Source: Hydrotalea sp.
GTDB lineage: Bacteria; Bacteroidota; Bacteroidia; Chitinophagales; Chitinophagaceae
DNA: 64,000 nt
Assembly: GCA_022402565.1 (NCBI GenBank)
Contig: JAKRSC010000022.1
Span: 1 to 64,000, forward strand
Direction of reading: 5' to 3'
This document shows positions 54,674 through 63,735 of the stretch, in pieces. The notes under the pieces were generated by a model, which was not told where the DNA came from, did no database searches, and worked only from the letters and a program-made list of their open reading frames with translations. A program made the position numbers and the translations under genes. The number at the start of each line of letters is the position of its first letter. Position 1 is the stretch's first letter.

Positions 54674-55146
54674 GACTTGGTATTTTTGTTTTTAATTCCG
54701 ATCCAATTTTTATCGGCTTGTTGTATGTATTGTAGCTGATTTTTCAGCCATGAGCTTTTTACTCTTTGATTATAATTAAAATAAAGTTTTCCCTCATGTA
54801 AAGTCCACGTATCAATTTCAGTTGATGCTTTATATCCTCTACTAACTCCATATGCACAATACCCACCATAAGCAGGAATATACCTTTCTGGAGATTGCTT
54901 GAACTTATTAAGGTTAGAAACTGAAGAGAAATACCAATCAACACCAAGCCATTTATAACTAAAATCCTGTAGGCCCTTCATCTTTATAGAATCATCAATA
55001 AAACTAACAACATCATAGCCATGTACAGCAGTACCATTGGGTGAAAATATTTCCGACTCATACGACTGCTGTGGTTTTACAAAAGCCCAAACAGTTCCAA
55101 CAATAACTAAAACGAAAATTAAAATAAATAAAACTTTGCTATTCAT
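54670..55146 (-). CDS. Membrane-anchored YHS domain protein
   Basis: A 158 aa protein: one N-terminal helix (VLFILIFVLVIVGTVWAFV), then a YHS-like domain, VHGYDVVSFIDDSIK, YKWLGVDWYFSSVSNLNKFKQSPERYIPAYGGYCAYGVSRGYK, and LYFNYNQRVKSSW. YHS domains occur in metal-handling proteins, and the tyrosine-rich core plus single Cys in GGYCAYG is retained. Six bp downstream of a second YHS gene; the two probably form a pair. Confidence 0.78.
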   Translation of the reverse strand: MNSKVLFILIFVLVIVGTVWAFVKPQQSYESEIFSPNGTAVHGYDVVSFIDDSIKMKGLQDFSYKWLGVDWYFSSVSNLNKFKQSPERYIPAYGGYCAYGVSRGYKASTEIDTWTLHEGKLYFNYNQRVKSSWLKNQLQYIQQADKNWIGIKNKNTKS

Positions 55147-55152
55147 AAGTGA

Positions 55153-55623
55153 TTATTTAATGAGTACTTGCCAGTTCTTATCTGCTTTCTCTTTTAGTCC
55201 TTTCTCATCTTTATTCCAACTCTTTAATGTATTAGTGAAATATGCATTATAAAATAAGTAAAGCTTACCATCCGTAATTTTAAATGTCTCTGGATTAATT
55301 TCAACTTTTTTACCGTTATCTCCCATAGCAAATGCACACCAACCACCATATTGCGGTTCATACTTATATGGATTAGCTTCAAATATTTTTTTGTTTTCCT
55401 CTGTAGAAAACTGATAAGTAACACCATTATGTTTAGAAGTAAACTTAAATGACCCTTTCTTTGCTTTGCTTTCACTAAAGTAACTTACAGGATCAAATCC
55501 CTTTATGGCCAAGCCTTTATCGAGATTATAATGATTAACAGATAGTGGCTTACTTGATTGACTATACAAAGTGCAAGAAGAAAGCAAAATGAGAAGTGCA
55601 ATGAAGGGTCTCATAAATTTCAA
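55153..55623 (-). CDS. YHS domain lipoprotein
   Basis: A 156 aa paralogue of the next gene. The signal peptide ends LLSSC (lipobox LSSC, Cys ~17), so it is probably a lipoprotein. The YHS-like region has GFDPVSYFSESKAKKGSFKF, FSTEENKKIFEANPYKYEPQYGGWCAFAMG and LYLFYNAYFTN. It shows the same WCA/YCA cysteine element as its partner. The two presumably act together outside the inner membrane. Confidence 0.8.
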   Translation of the reverse strand: MKFMRPFIALLILLSSCTLYSQSSKPLSVNHYNLDKGLAIKGFDPVSYFSESKAKKGSFKFTSKHNGVTYQFSTEENKKIFEANPYKYEPQYGGWCAFAMGDNGKKVEINPETFKITDGKLYLFYNAYFTNTLKSWNKDEKGLKEKADKNWQVLIK

Positions 55624-55673
55624 TTTAAATCTATGAGATGAAGGTATTCTGCTCTAACTTCAAAAAATGTAAG

Positions 55674-56375
55674 CTACTTTACATTTTCAAGAAACTTGTT
55701 GATAGCATCCACATCTTTGATTACAATTTCTTTATGAGACATTTCTAATATCCCATCTGATTCCAAATCCTTAATTAATGTAATAATTGTTTGCCTAGTG
55801 GTACATATTAACTGTGCTAAATCTTTTTGAGTTAAATACTTAGGTATATTGTACGCATTTCCAAGAGGTTGCTCTTTCTCTATCAACCTTTTGATTAATA
55901 ATAAGAGGCGAGTTTTGGCATCCTTGAAGAGTATATTCTTATAGTTATTCTCTAACTTTTTGAAGTTAAATCCAACAAACTTAATATAATTTAACGCGAA
56001 CTCAGGTTTCTTAACCATTACCTCTTCTAACTTTTCTCTATAGAAAGTACATATAATTGCTTCATCAGAAACTACTTTAAGGAGCTCTCTATCAGAAGAT
56101 TGTCTTTCTAAATTCAAGTCACCGAATATATCCCCCTTTTGTAATATATCAATTAACTGTTCTTCACCATTATCATCAACACTTATCAGCTTAATAATAC
56201 CTTTTTTAATGAAATAAATTCGTTCCTTATCGCTGAATGGAAGATCCACAAACTCATTCTTTTTAGACCTTTTGAACTTCTTAAGGATACACAATGCATC
56301 TATTTCTGAAAAGCTAAGATTGCGAAATAACCTATGCTCATGCAAGTACCAATATTTAAGATTACCTGAGGCCAT
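55674..56375 (-). CDS. Crp/Fnr family transcription regulator
   Basis: A 233 aa regulator: cyclic-nucleotide-binding beta-barrel (~15-130, IKKGIIKLISVDDNGEEQLIDILQKGDIFGDLN), dimer helix, and winged HTH (LTQKDLAQLICTTRQTIITLIKDLESDGILEM, ~180-211). The Fnr iron-sulfur cysteines are absent, so the signal is not oxygen through an Fe-S cluster. It is first in the seven-gene run, 50 bp before the YHS lipoprotein, and may control this operon. Confidence 0.88.
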   Translation of the reverse strand: MASGNLKYWYLHEHRLFRNLSFSEIDALCILKKFKRSKKNEFVDLPFSDKERIYFIKKGIIKLISVDDNGEEQLIDILQKGDIFGDLNLERQSSDRELLKVVSDEAIICTFYREKLEEVMVKKPEFALNYIKFVGFNFKKLENNYKNILFKDAKTRLLLLIKRLIEKEQPLGNAYNIPKYLTQKDLAQLICTTRQTIITLIKDLESDGILEMSHKEIVIKDVDAINKFLENVK

Positions 56376-56716
56376 GTGAAGCTTACTTAAAAGATAACTT
56401 ATTCAATTCAAACACTCCAAATATAATATGAAATGTGATTCAAAGAAAGAAACCCCTTTTTCGTAAACTATTACTAATCTATGTATATAAAATAAAACAA
56501 ATTTTCTTACAGCTCTATGAATTAACCGAAAAAGAAATTAAGATAATGGAGGGAAAATAATAATTGAAACTATATCTTATATACCTGTTTTTTTATCAGC
56601 CAGCAAATTAGGCAACAAAAAGGTAACATACAGTTCATCTGTATAACTCGTATTTTTCCTAATATAATTTTTGATACCGATCCCAATTGTATAATGCATA
56701 GGGTGGTATAATATTT
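56376..56716. other. Divergent intergenic region
   Basis: About 340 bp without a gene, between the Crp-led operon and the pyruvate-kinase-like gene. It is AT-rich and must hold promoters for both. No TTTG-N19-TAnnTTTG match was found; TTGATA and TATAAT words occur at 56669-56700 but at a poor spacing. No clear Crp-type palindrome was seen. Confidence 0.4.
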
Positions 56717-58186
56717 ATGGAAAGAACAACTCTTAGGTGGATAGAGAAAGAACTATCTCAATTAGAAGAACAAATGGTACGTTGTGCCAAAGAATGGCTA
56801 CACATACAAACTGAATTAGATTCTAAACAAATACCAGCAGCTCAAAATTTCATTCACTATTTATCTTTGCGTAGTCAAGATATTAGGCGTCTGCAACATG
56901 CCCTGCATAAACACGGACTCTCATCTTTATCGAACTCAGAAAGTCATGTACTTGCACATATTCAATTGGTCTTAGAACGTATTGGAAAAAAGTATCTACC
57001 AAATTCCAAAAGTCCTTACCCTATTGATTGGGCAGAGAAAAGCATACAACAAAAACGCACCTTACTTTTCGGTAAAAAGCTAAAACCGGCCCTTCCTCAT
57101 ATCATGGTTACTTTTGATAAAAAGTTTGGAACTGACATTGCACATATAAAAATGCTGCTAGAAAATGGAATGAATGTTGCTCGCATCAATTGCGCACACG
57201 ATAGCAAAGAGGTTTGGTTGAAAATGATACAGAGTATTTTGAAGGCTCAAAAAGAAACTGGTATGAAGTGCAAAATTCATATGGACTTGGCAGGACCTAA
57301 AATAAGAGTGAAACTACTGAATAAAGGAAAAGATGATGGTAAAGTCAAGATACGTGTGGGAGATGTAATTTGGCTTTCAGACAGTCCAGAAGGATTTGAA
57401 AAAAATGAAGTTGTCATCAGCCCAAATGAAGCTGGCATCATAGCAAGCCTTCAAATTAAAGAACGAGTATATTTTGATGATGGTATAATAAAGGGTCTGG
57501 TAATAAAAATTGAACCGAATAAAGTAGGAGTAAAAATTATTAGAGATTCTTCTGAAAAAGGGATTATTAAACAAGGTAAAGGCATCAATTTCCCAGACTC
57601 AACTTTGAATATACCGTCATTAACTCAATACGACATCTCTTGTCTTCCATTTATTTGTCGCCATGCAGATCTCATTGGTTATTCGTTTGTAAGAAACAAA
57701 AAAGATATCGAATATTTATTTGCTCAATTAGAAACTATTAACCGAAAACACCCTCATCTTATTCTAAAAATTGAAACACCAAGTGCAGTTGCCGAGTTAC
57801 CATCACTTTTACTAGCGTCCATGAAAAAGCCAGTATTTGGGGTAATGATTGCACGAGGCGATTTAGCCGTGGAAGTTGGTTTTGAACGAATGGGTGAGCT
57901 ACAAAATGAAATACTTTGGATTTGTGAATCAGCCCATGTTCCAGTTATATGGGCAACCCAAGTTTTAGAAACCTTAAATAAAACAGGTATTGCAACACGA
58001 TCTGAAATTACTGATGCAATGCAGGCATCAGGTTCTGAGTGTGTCATGCTCAATAAGGGAAAATATACAATTAAAACCTTGGAGACTTTAAGTAATATTT
58101 TTGAAAGATCACAAGGACATCACAATAAAAAGAGAGCCACATTTAGGAAACTAAACATCGCAAGTCAGTTTATGAATCAAGTGTAG
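56717..58186 (+). CDS. Pyruvate kinase-like protein lacking the regulatory C domain
   Basis: A 489 aa protein with an unusual ~125 residue helical N-terminal extension (ERTTLRWIEKELSQLEEQM...), then a pyruvate kinase barrel: PHIMVTFDKKFGTDIAHIKMLLENGMNVARINCAH (~127-161), MDLAGPKIRVKLL (~192), a B domain, GINFPDSTLNIPSLTQYD, ILKIETPSAVAELP (catalytic Lys-Glu), IARGDLAVEVGFE (~381) and TRSEITDA (~432). It stops soon after the barrel, so the allosteric C domain is absent. Activity is plausible but some substitutions from the classical enzyme exist. It may work with a phosphoenolpyruvate-like substrate. Its 3' end overlaps the convergent hydrolase by 17 bp. Confidence 0.8.
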   Translation: MERTTLRWIEKELSQLEEQMVRCAKEWLHIQTELDSKQIPAAQNFIHYLSLRSQDIRRLQHALHKHGLSSLSNSESHVLAHIQLVLERIGKKYLPNSKSPYPIDWAEKSIQQKRTLLFGKKLKPALPHIMVTFDKKFGTDIAHIKMLLENGMNVARINCAHDSKEVWLKMIQSILKAQKETGMKCKIHMDLAGPKIRVKLLNKGKDDGKVKIRVGDVIWLSDSPEGFEKNEVVISPNEAGIIASLQIKERVYFDDGIIKGLVIKIEPNKVGVKIIRDSSEKGIIKQGKGINFPDSTLNIPSLTQYDISCLPFICRHADLIGYSFVRNKKDIEYLFAQLETINRKHPHLILKIETPSAVAELPSLLLASMKKPVFGVMIARGDLAVEVGFERMGELQNEILWICESAHVPVIWATQVLETLNKTGIATRSEITDAMQASGSECVMLNKGKYTIKTLETLSNIFERSQGHHNKKRATFRKLNIASQFMNQV

Positions 58187-58961
58187 ATGTTGCACAACTT
58201 TTTATCAAAAGTTGTATCAAATGGTTGGTTTCTCTGGGATCTTCAATTGGACTAATATGAGCCCCGTTTGCATACAAAATAGTATCAACTGGAGGTCGGC
58301 CTACATAATCAAGAATCCCAATAAGAGCAATGGTATTTACCTGAAGGTTTTTAATAATTGGCTCTAAGTTTGGAGGATACATTCTAACCAATCGATCTAC
58401 ATACCTAATATCCCTATTTGCTAATCTTGAAATGCTAGATTTAAAATACGATTCAATTGCAGGCATTTCATGTATGCTCACATCTGCTATCAATGTTTTG
58501 GTCACTTTTTTAAAATAGTAAGACCTATTCATTAATCCAATATGCTTTAATTTAATGGATAAACGGTCCCATTTCGACACTGGCTTAAATGGCACATTGC
58601 AAAGCCCTAAACCTAAGAAACGATCTGGATAATTTGAAGCAGCTAATACTGCTGTCATAGCTCCCCATGAATGCCCAACAACAATGGCTCTCTTTATAGA
58701 AAAAGCATCCATCACTTCTATAAGCATCTTAGAGCAATCACTTAATGTCCACGTATACTTACTAATTTCTCTAGACTGGCCATGTAGAGGCATATCAATT
58801 GCAATGCACATTCTATCGTTCAACTGATGCATTTGTTGCTCCCATAAATGACTATCTAAATAAAGACCATGCAAGAAAACTATAGGAGTATTGTTACTAG
58901 TACATCCATTATAATAAACAGATACATCGCCTAGAAAAACATTGAGACGTTTACGGTGCAT
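58170..58961 (-). CDS. Alpha/beta hydrolase
   Basis: A 263 aa hydrolase with oxyanion HGLYLDSHLWEQQ (~30-43), nucleophile elbow VVGHSWGAM (Ser ~98), acid Asp in IGILDYVGRPP (~222) and His in NGAHISPIEDP (~240). Ends in a Cys-rich tail (KSCATSTLDS). Substrate unknown; relatives include esterases and haloperoxidase-like enzymes. It ends 17 bp inside the opposite-strand pyruvate-kinase-like gene. Confidence 0.85.
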   Translation of the reverse strand: MHRKRLNVFLGDVSVYYNGCTSNNTPIVFLHGLYLDSHLWEQQMHQLNDRMCIAIDMPLHGQSREISKYTWTLSDCSKMLIEVMDAFSIKRAIVVGHSWGAMTAVLAASNYPDRFLGLGLCNVPFKPVSKWDRLSIKLKHIGLMNRSYYFKKVTKTLIADVSIHEMPAIESYFKSSISRLANRDIRYVDRLVRMYPPNLEPIIKNLQVNTIALIGILDYVGRPPVDTILYANGAHISPIEDPRETNHLIQLLIKSCATSTLDS

Positions 58962-59120
58962 ATTTGGGGGCTATAGCAACTAAGCTACAGTAAAACCAAA
59001 TAAATTGACAAAACGGTGGATTAACTTTTGGTTATTTCTTGTTACTTGAAATAGAACAATACAAAAAAATTTAAAAAATGAAAAAAAATCCAATCATAGT
59101 AAACAACTTCAAAGAAGCAT

Positions 59121-60080
59121 TTATTTTGAGATAGTAGTGGTATAAAGTACTTTACCAAGGCTATTTATAAACTGTACAATGAGCTGCCTTTCATTTACTG
59201 AAACACTAGCAAAACCATGATCAGATGCAACAAACTTAGTTTTGATATTGCTTGTTACAGGTCTTACTTCACTTCCTGCTCCAGATATAAATTGGTGTAG
59301 ATGATTATTCATAATATCATGCTCTAAGTGATGTTCATGACCGCAGAAATATACATCTACCTTATGTTTATTAAATATTGGTTCTAACCGTTTAGCAACA
59401 TCATCTGTTAACCCTTTTCTTTTACCTGCAGAATAAATGGGATGATGTCCAATTACAATCTTCCAGGTTGCAGTTTGATGTGCAATTAAAACTGAGTCCA
59501 GCCATTTAACCTGTTGTAAAGTATCCTTCGCATTCAATAAAACATTCTTTCTAAACAGCTCATCTTCATCAGAATAATACTTAGTTTCAAAAGGATTAGT
59601 ATCTAAATAAATAAATACCACTTTAGAATATTCGTTAATTGGCTTTTCCATTACATAATGTCGTGATGGCATTTTCCACCTTCTGCTAATTGAACTATAC
59701 TCAATTTGTGCATTAGGATTTTCTTTATAATCGTGGTTGCCCAATACTACATACCAATCCTCTTGTAAACTATGAGCTGTATAAATATCTTCAAATGACT
59801 TATTCCAGTGTGGATCATAAATGCTTTTAACGCCTTTAGGATAAAAATTGTCTCCTACGGAAATAATAAATGATGCATCATTTTGCTTAGCGGCTTGACC
59901 CATTTGTTGAGCAGTCTCCTTTTGACGATACTCGCCATTTCTTCCCCAATCACCTACCACCAAAAAACTCAACCCTTTTTTGAGTGATTGAAGTCCTTTA
60001 ATTTCTGTAATCTCTTGCGCAGTTCCTGTAAGTATCAAGAAGCTACAAACTGATGCAACTAATAAATAATTCAATCTCAT
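59121..60080 (-). CDS. Secreted purple-acid-phosphatase-like metallophosphatase
   Basis: A 319 aa protein with a signal peptide (to ~21, ...GTAQ). All calcineurin-type metal motifs occur in order: VGDWGR (~43), SVGDNFYPKG (~77), LGNHDYKENP (~117), IGHHPIYSAG (~218) and CGHEHHLEH (~253). The GDWGR/GNHDY spacing is that of tartrate-resistant acid phosphatases (type 5). It releases phosphate from an organic phosphate outside the inner membrane. A TonB receptor gene lies upstream with a terminator between, so expression could be graded or separate. Confidence 0.9.
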   Translation of the reverse strand: MRLNYLLVASVCSFLILTGTAQEITEIKGLQSLKKGLSFLVVGDWGRNGEYRQKETAQQMGQAAKQNDASFIISVGDNFYPKGVKSIYDPHWNKSFEDIYTAHSLQEDWYVVLGNHDYKENPNAQIEYSSISRRWKMPSRHYVMEKPINEYSKVVFIYLDTNPFETKYYSDEDELFRKNVLLNAKDTLQQVKWLDSVLIAHQTATWKIVIGHHPIYSAGKRKGLTDDVAKRLEPIFNKHKVDVYFCGHEHHLEHDIMNNHLHQFISGAGSEVRPVTSNIKTKFVASDHGFASVSVNERQLIVQFINSLGKVLYTTTISK

Positions 60081-60091
60081 TGTAATATATT

Positions 60092-60126
60092 TTAAAAAAA
60101 GTGTGCCCTATATGTAGAGCACACTT
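60092..60126 (-). terminator. Terminator between TonB receptor and phosphatase
   Basis: On the minus strand AAGTGTGC-(12 nt)-GCACACTT followed by a run of seven T. Perfect 8 bp stem. Confidence 0.85.
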
Positions 60127-60139
60127 GAAGATAAGCCGA

Positions 60140-62974
60140 TTACTTAGTTATATCAAACTTCAAACCAGTATTCCATCTAACTTGGTAATACTCCAACTGC
60201 ATTGTTCTCTCTCTACTACCCTGATAATACCTCAAAGGTTGATTGGTGATATTATTTATTTCTCCAAACCACCTTAGCCTAGGCGTTATTGCATATGAAG
60301 CATTCGCATCCAAGAAGAATTGTTTGTCATAAAATCTGTCTTCAAAACTTTCAGAACCTAACTCATCTATATAGGCAGCTGTGAAGTTTGCTGCAACTCT
60401 AGCTATGAACCTTTTATTTTCATAACTCAACGAGGCATTCATCATATGAGGTGCAGTTCCTGGCAATGCAATACCTGTACGCTTTTCACCATCGGCATTA
60501 AAAATACCATCAGCTCTACTTTGAGTAAACGTATAATTCAAATAAATACCAAAACCTTTCCAAAAACCGGGTAAGAAATCTAACTGGCGCTGATAAGCTA
60601 TTTCAAAGCCATATAAATTTACTAAATCGCCATTTCTAGTTTGTCTATAATCCCAATTTGAACCTACGGGTATTGGATTCGTTTGATTTGGAAACTCTTG
60701 TGCAAAGTTATTTGAGTTGTACGTAGTTGATCTGTAGGTATAGAAGAAATTAGTCAAACGCTTATAAAAAACACCGCCTGATATGATACCCACACTCTTC
60801 AAATATTTTTCAGCCATTAAATCAATATTAGAGCTAATAGTAGGTTTTAAAGAAGTATTTCCAACTGCAATTTCTTCATCTGACACATTAACGTTAATAA
60901 ACGGAACCAAATCAAAGTAACGAGGTCTTGCCATAGTATTAGTCCATGCAGCTCTTAGAATAAAATCTTTTTCCAATTCATATTTCAGGTTAATGCTTGG
61001 AAGAATATTGGTATAAGCATCTGGCTCAGATACTACTTTTCCTTCGCTTACACTTCCATTAATTCTATTTCCAACATATCTAACATTGGTTTGCTCAGCA
61101 CGAATACCAAGTATAGCTGTTAACTTATTTGAAAATTTCTGTTCTAAACTTATGTATCCACCTGCAATCTTTTCGTCAGCATCATAATTATCTGCTAAGT
61201 ATTCTTCAGGTCTATCTTGTGGCGTGAAGAAACTAGTATTGTATAAATTAAGGTTGCCAATATATCTTGGATCAACAAACCTACCAGCTTGATATTTTAC
61301 GCCTGGATTAAAGTTTGGATTAGTTAAATCTAGTAAATTGAATAACTGCCCCATGTTAGCTAATAAACCAGAACTGCCAGCGTAAATACCTGCTCTATTA
61401 TACTGTGTATAGTTAAGTGTTCGTGATTTTTCTTTAACACTATAACGAGCACCAAACTTCAAAATAGCATTCTTTTCAGCAGGTAATAATCTTATAGGAA
61501 GTTTAAAGTTGATTTTATTGTTCCAATCAGTTTCAAAAATATCTGTAGCTAACTCCCATAATCTTCTAAAGCCATACGTACTCAAAGCAGGCTGATTCGC
61601 AAAAGTAATATTTGGTCTTTCGGGATCAGCAATATCCATATTTACAGCTTGCACAGCTGTTTGAAAATCTAAGTAACGCTCATTGGGTCTGAATTCAGAA
61701 GCTTTTGAATAGGTGCTACTCCAGCTTACCTGAATAGAGGAACCAATAATATGTTCTCCTTTTAAAGAAAATGAGTTTACTTTTTGTGCTTCTAATCTCG
61801 CATTTCTAACCCGTGGATTATCAATGCCTCCTTTGGTTTCAACCCTTGCTCTCCCTCTAAAACTCCCATCTGCTTGTTCAGCTATATCGCGCATCCTGAT
61901 TCTGTATCTGTTCTCCCAATCATCTCTGCTATTGTTCATCAAATTTAAAATAATAGTATTCTTCTTATTAATCTTCCAATCAGATGTAACCTGAAAACTT
62001 CTTCGCATTCTTCTTACATCATATATTCTAATATCATGTTCAGTAAGATAAGGCCTACCAGCTGCATTCCTAGCCCATACTGCTTCAATATTATCACTAC
62101 CGTAAACATTGTCATTAATATTCATACTTGCAATAATCCCTAACTTATTATTAAAGATTCGTCCACCAGCTACCATAGCTACGTTTGCAAGCGCACCTTG
62201 ACGAATAGGGTTAAATCCAAAACTTCCTGTACCACTTAATCTGAATTTATTGGGAGCAGAACGTGTTACCAAATTAACACTCCCCCCTATGGCATCTGGC
62301 TCCATATCTGCTGTAACCGTTTTATTAACCTCCACAATTTGTACCATATCTGCTGGAATCAAATCCATTTGTATTCTTCTATTATCGCCCTCTGCAGAAG
62401 GTATTCTATCACCGTTTAAAGTAACCGAATTTAATTCTGGTGCCAATCCGCGTATAATGATATCTCTCGCTTCACCCTGATCATTTTGCATCGTAACACC
62501 AGGAACTCGCTTTAAAGCGTCTCCAAGATTCGCATCTGGGAAACGTCCAATTTGGTCTGCACTAATGATATTGGCAATATTACCCCCGTTCTTTTGCTGG
62601 TTCAACGCCTTCGCCTGACCTTTCAATCGATCCCCCAGTACCACTACCCCATTCAAAGTATTAACTCCTGATTCTAATTTAAAAGAAAATTCTTGGGTCG
62701 CTTCTTTGACGTCAAGTTGACCTTTAAGTTCTTGATAACCAATATAACTGATCTTTATATCGTACTTGGCTCTTTGAACTTTAAAGAACCTTACAATTCC
62801 ATTTACATCAGTAGTTGAAATCATTTTACCGTTACTAATTTGAACAGATGCACCAGGTAGACTTAAATTGTTCTCGTCGGTAACTTTAATAATTATGATT
62901 GCATCATTAGCATTTTGAGCATTAACACAAAAGTGTACCAGCACAAATAATAAAAGAGAAAAAATCTTTTTCAT
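60140..62974 (-). CDS. TonB-dependent receptor with carboxypeptidase-like N-domain
   Basis: A 944 aa receptor. ATG 62974 starts a proper signal peptide (MKKIFSLLLFVLVHFCVNAQ); the longer frame to 63046 passes the -7 box at 62999-63006 and is not credible. Domains: CarboxypepD_reg-like (~22-105), plug (~120-245; FPDANLGDALKRVPGVTM, RGLAPELNSVTLNGDRIP, MEPDAIGGSVNLVTR) and barrel ending in GLKFDITK. It lies with a phosphatase, so phosphate-ester or phytate-type substrates are possible (inference); alternatively it is an iron or sugar receptor. Confidence 0.9.
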   Translation of the reverse strand: MKKIFSLLLFVLVHFCVNAQNANDAIIIIKVTDENNLSLPGASVQISNGKMISTTDVNGIVRFFKVQRAKYDIKISYIGYQELKGQLDVKEATQEFSFKLESGVNTLNGVVVLGDRLKGQAKALNQQKNGGNIANIISADQIGRFPDANLGDALKRVPGVTMQNDQGEARDIIIRGLAPELNSVTLNGDRIPSAEGDNRRIQMDLIPADMVQIVEVNKTVTADMEPDAIGGSVNLVTRSAPNKFRLSGTGSFGFNPIRQGALANVAMVAGGRIFNNKLGIIASMNINDNVYGSDNIEAVWARNAAGRPYLTEHDIRIYDVRRMRRSFQVTSDWKINKKNTIILNLMNNSRDDWENRYRIRMRDIAEQADGSFRGRARVETKGGIDNPRVRNARLEAQKVNSFSLKGEHIIGSSIQVSWSSTYSKASEFRPNERYLDFQTAVQAVNMDIADPERPNITFANQPALSTYGFRRLWELATDIFETDWNNKINFKLPIRLLPAEKNAILKFGARYSVKEKSRTLNYTQYNRAGIYAGSSGLLANMGQLFNLLDLTNPNFNPGVKYQAGRFVDPRYIGNLNLYNTSFFTPQDRPEEYLADNYDADEKIAGGYISLEQKFSNKLTAILGIRAEQTNVRYVGNRINGSVSEGKVVSEPDAYTNILPSINLKYELEKDFILRAAWTNTMARPRYFDLVPFINVNVSDEEIAVGNTSLKPTISSNIDLMAEKYLKSVGIISGGVFYKRLTNFFYTYRSTTYNSNNFAQEFPNQTNPIPVGSNWDYRQTRNGDLVNLYGFEIAYQRQLDFLPGFWKGFGIYLNYTFTQSRADGIFNADGEKRTGIALPGTAPHMMNASLSYENKRFIARVAANFTAAYIDELGSESFEDRFYDKQFFLDANASYAITPRLRWFGEINNITNQPLRYYQGSRERTMQLEYYQVRWNTGLKFDITK

Positions 62975-62998
62975 GGTTGTTATTAAGTTTAACAGCCG

Positions 62999-63006
62999 CA
63001 AATGTA
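62999..63006 (-). promoter_or_regulatory. -7 promoter element of the receptor gene
   Basis: Minus strand TACATTTG, matching TAnnTTTG, 24 bp before ATG 62974. A TTG lies 16 bp further upstream, shorter than the usual gap. Confidence 0.55.
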
Positions 63007-63314
63007 TTTGGGTAATGATGGCCAACTCTAATTTAGCCATTAACAATTCATTATGATAGTGTGACCTAAATATTACCTAGCATATTAAATATTTACCTTT
63101 TACTCAAAACAAACACCTTACAATTATAGAAATACCAAAAGAATATCTATTAAGGCAAAGTGGATGTTTGTAGCAATTTTTAATTGATTATAACATAAAC
63201 ACTATATGGTGCATGAATAATAGCCTTTTGACAATTAAGAAAATTCCAGATTCTTTTAAAAATGTCCTATAAATCAAAATATAGGGATGAAATTTATCTG
63301 CCTTAAAAGCTAAA

Positions 63315-63530
63315 TTAATTGTCAACAGAAAGAGGTAAAATGATTGAATGTTTTAAATCTGTATTGTTAATAATAATTTGTATATCAGTACTTTATTGAA
63401 TATAAAAAAGTCATTGCAAACCAGCTTATTATTAATGATATCTAGCTCCTTGTTTTAGCTCCCCCACCCAAGGATCAATGAAATTCATCCTTTCTTTTTA
63501 TTCGAGGCGTTGAAGCTTGCATGCATAAGC
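63315..63530. repeat. Decayed right end of a second island plus att flank
   Basis: 63315-63448 aligns with 51307-51450: last codons of the small island-end protein, TGTATTGTTAATAATAATTT and a single eroded arm site, up to GATATCT. The att core, terminator and about half of a flank repeat are then missing, and the sequence resumes at AGCTCCTTGTTTTAGCTCCC as in the 51600-51700 flank. A deletion between short GGC/AGC words explains this. Confidence 0.8.
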
Positions 63531-63735
63531 ATCATCAACTAGATTAATACTTATGCAATTATTTTTACATCTAATTATCTGTAAGTCAACACTCGAATCA
63601 GCAACTACTAAAGCTTTTTTAACCTTTCTTCAATAACTTTTCTTCAGAAAAACTTACCTTAACTCAATAAATTGAAATCATCCAATTTGTAGCTGTAACT
63701 TGTTGGTAAAATCGTGAACATATAAAAAAGTTGTT

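Larger units (their letters stand above)
51501..63530. mobile_element. Tract bounded by second-island remnants
   Basis: The left boundary holds the integrase 3' remnant (51772-52012); the right boundary holds a decayed island right end (63315-63448) plus the att flank repeat (63449-63530). The order and orientation match a whole island: integrase end first, right end last. The ~11.3 kb between would be its cargo, or chromosomal genes captured by recombination between remnants. No working integrase remains. Confidence 0.55.

Noticed and set aside
58184..58196. TGTTGCACAAC word shared with the 22 bp cassette-end repeat
   Set aside because: Only 11 bases match and it lies inside the coding end of the hydrolase gene, so chance or coding constraint is likely.
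62975..63046. 24 residue N-terminal extension of the TonB receptor
   Set aside because: It passes the promoter -7 box and removes the signal peptide from the N-terminus.
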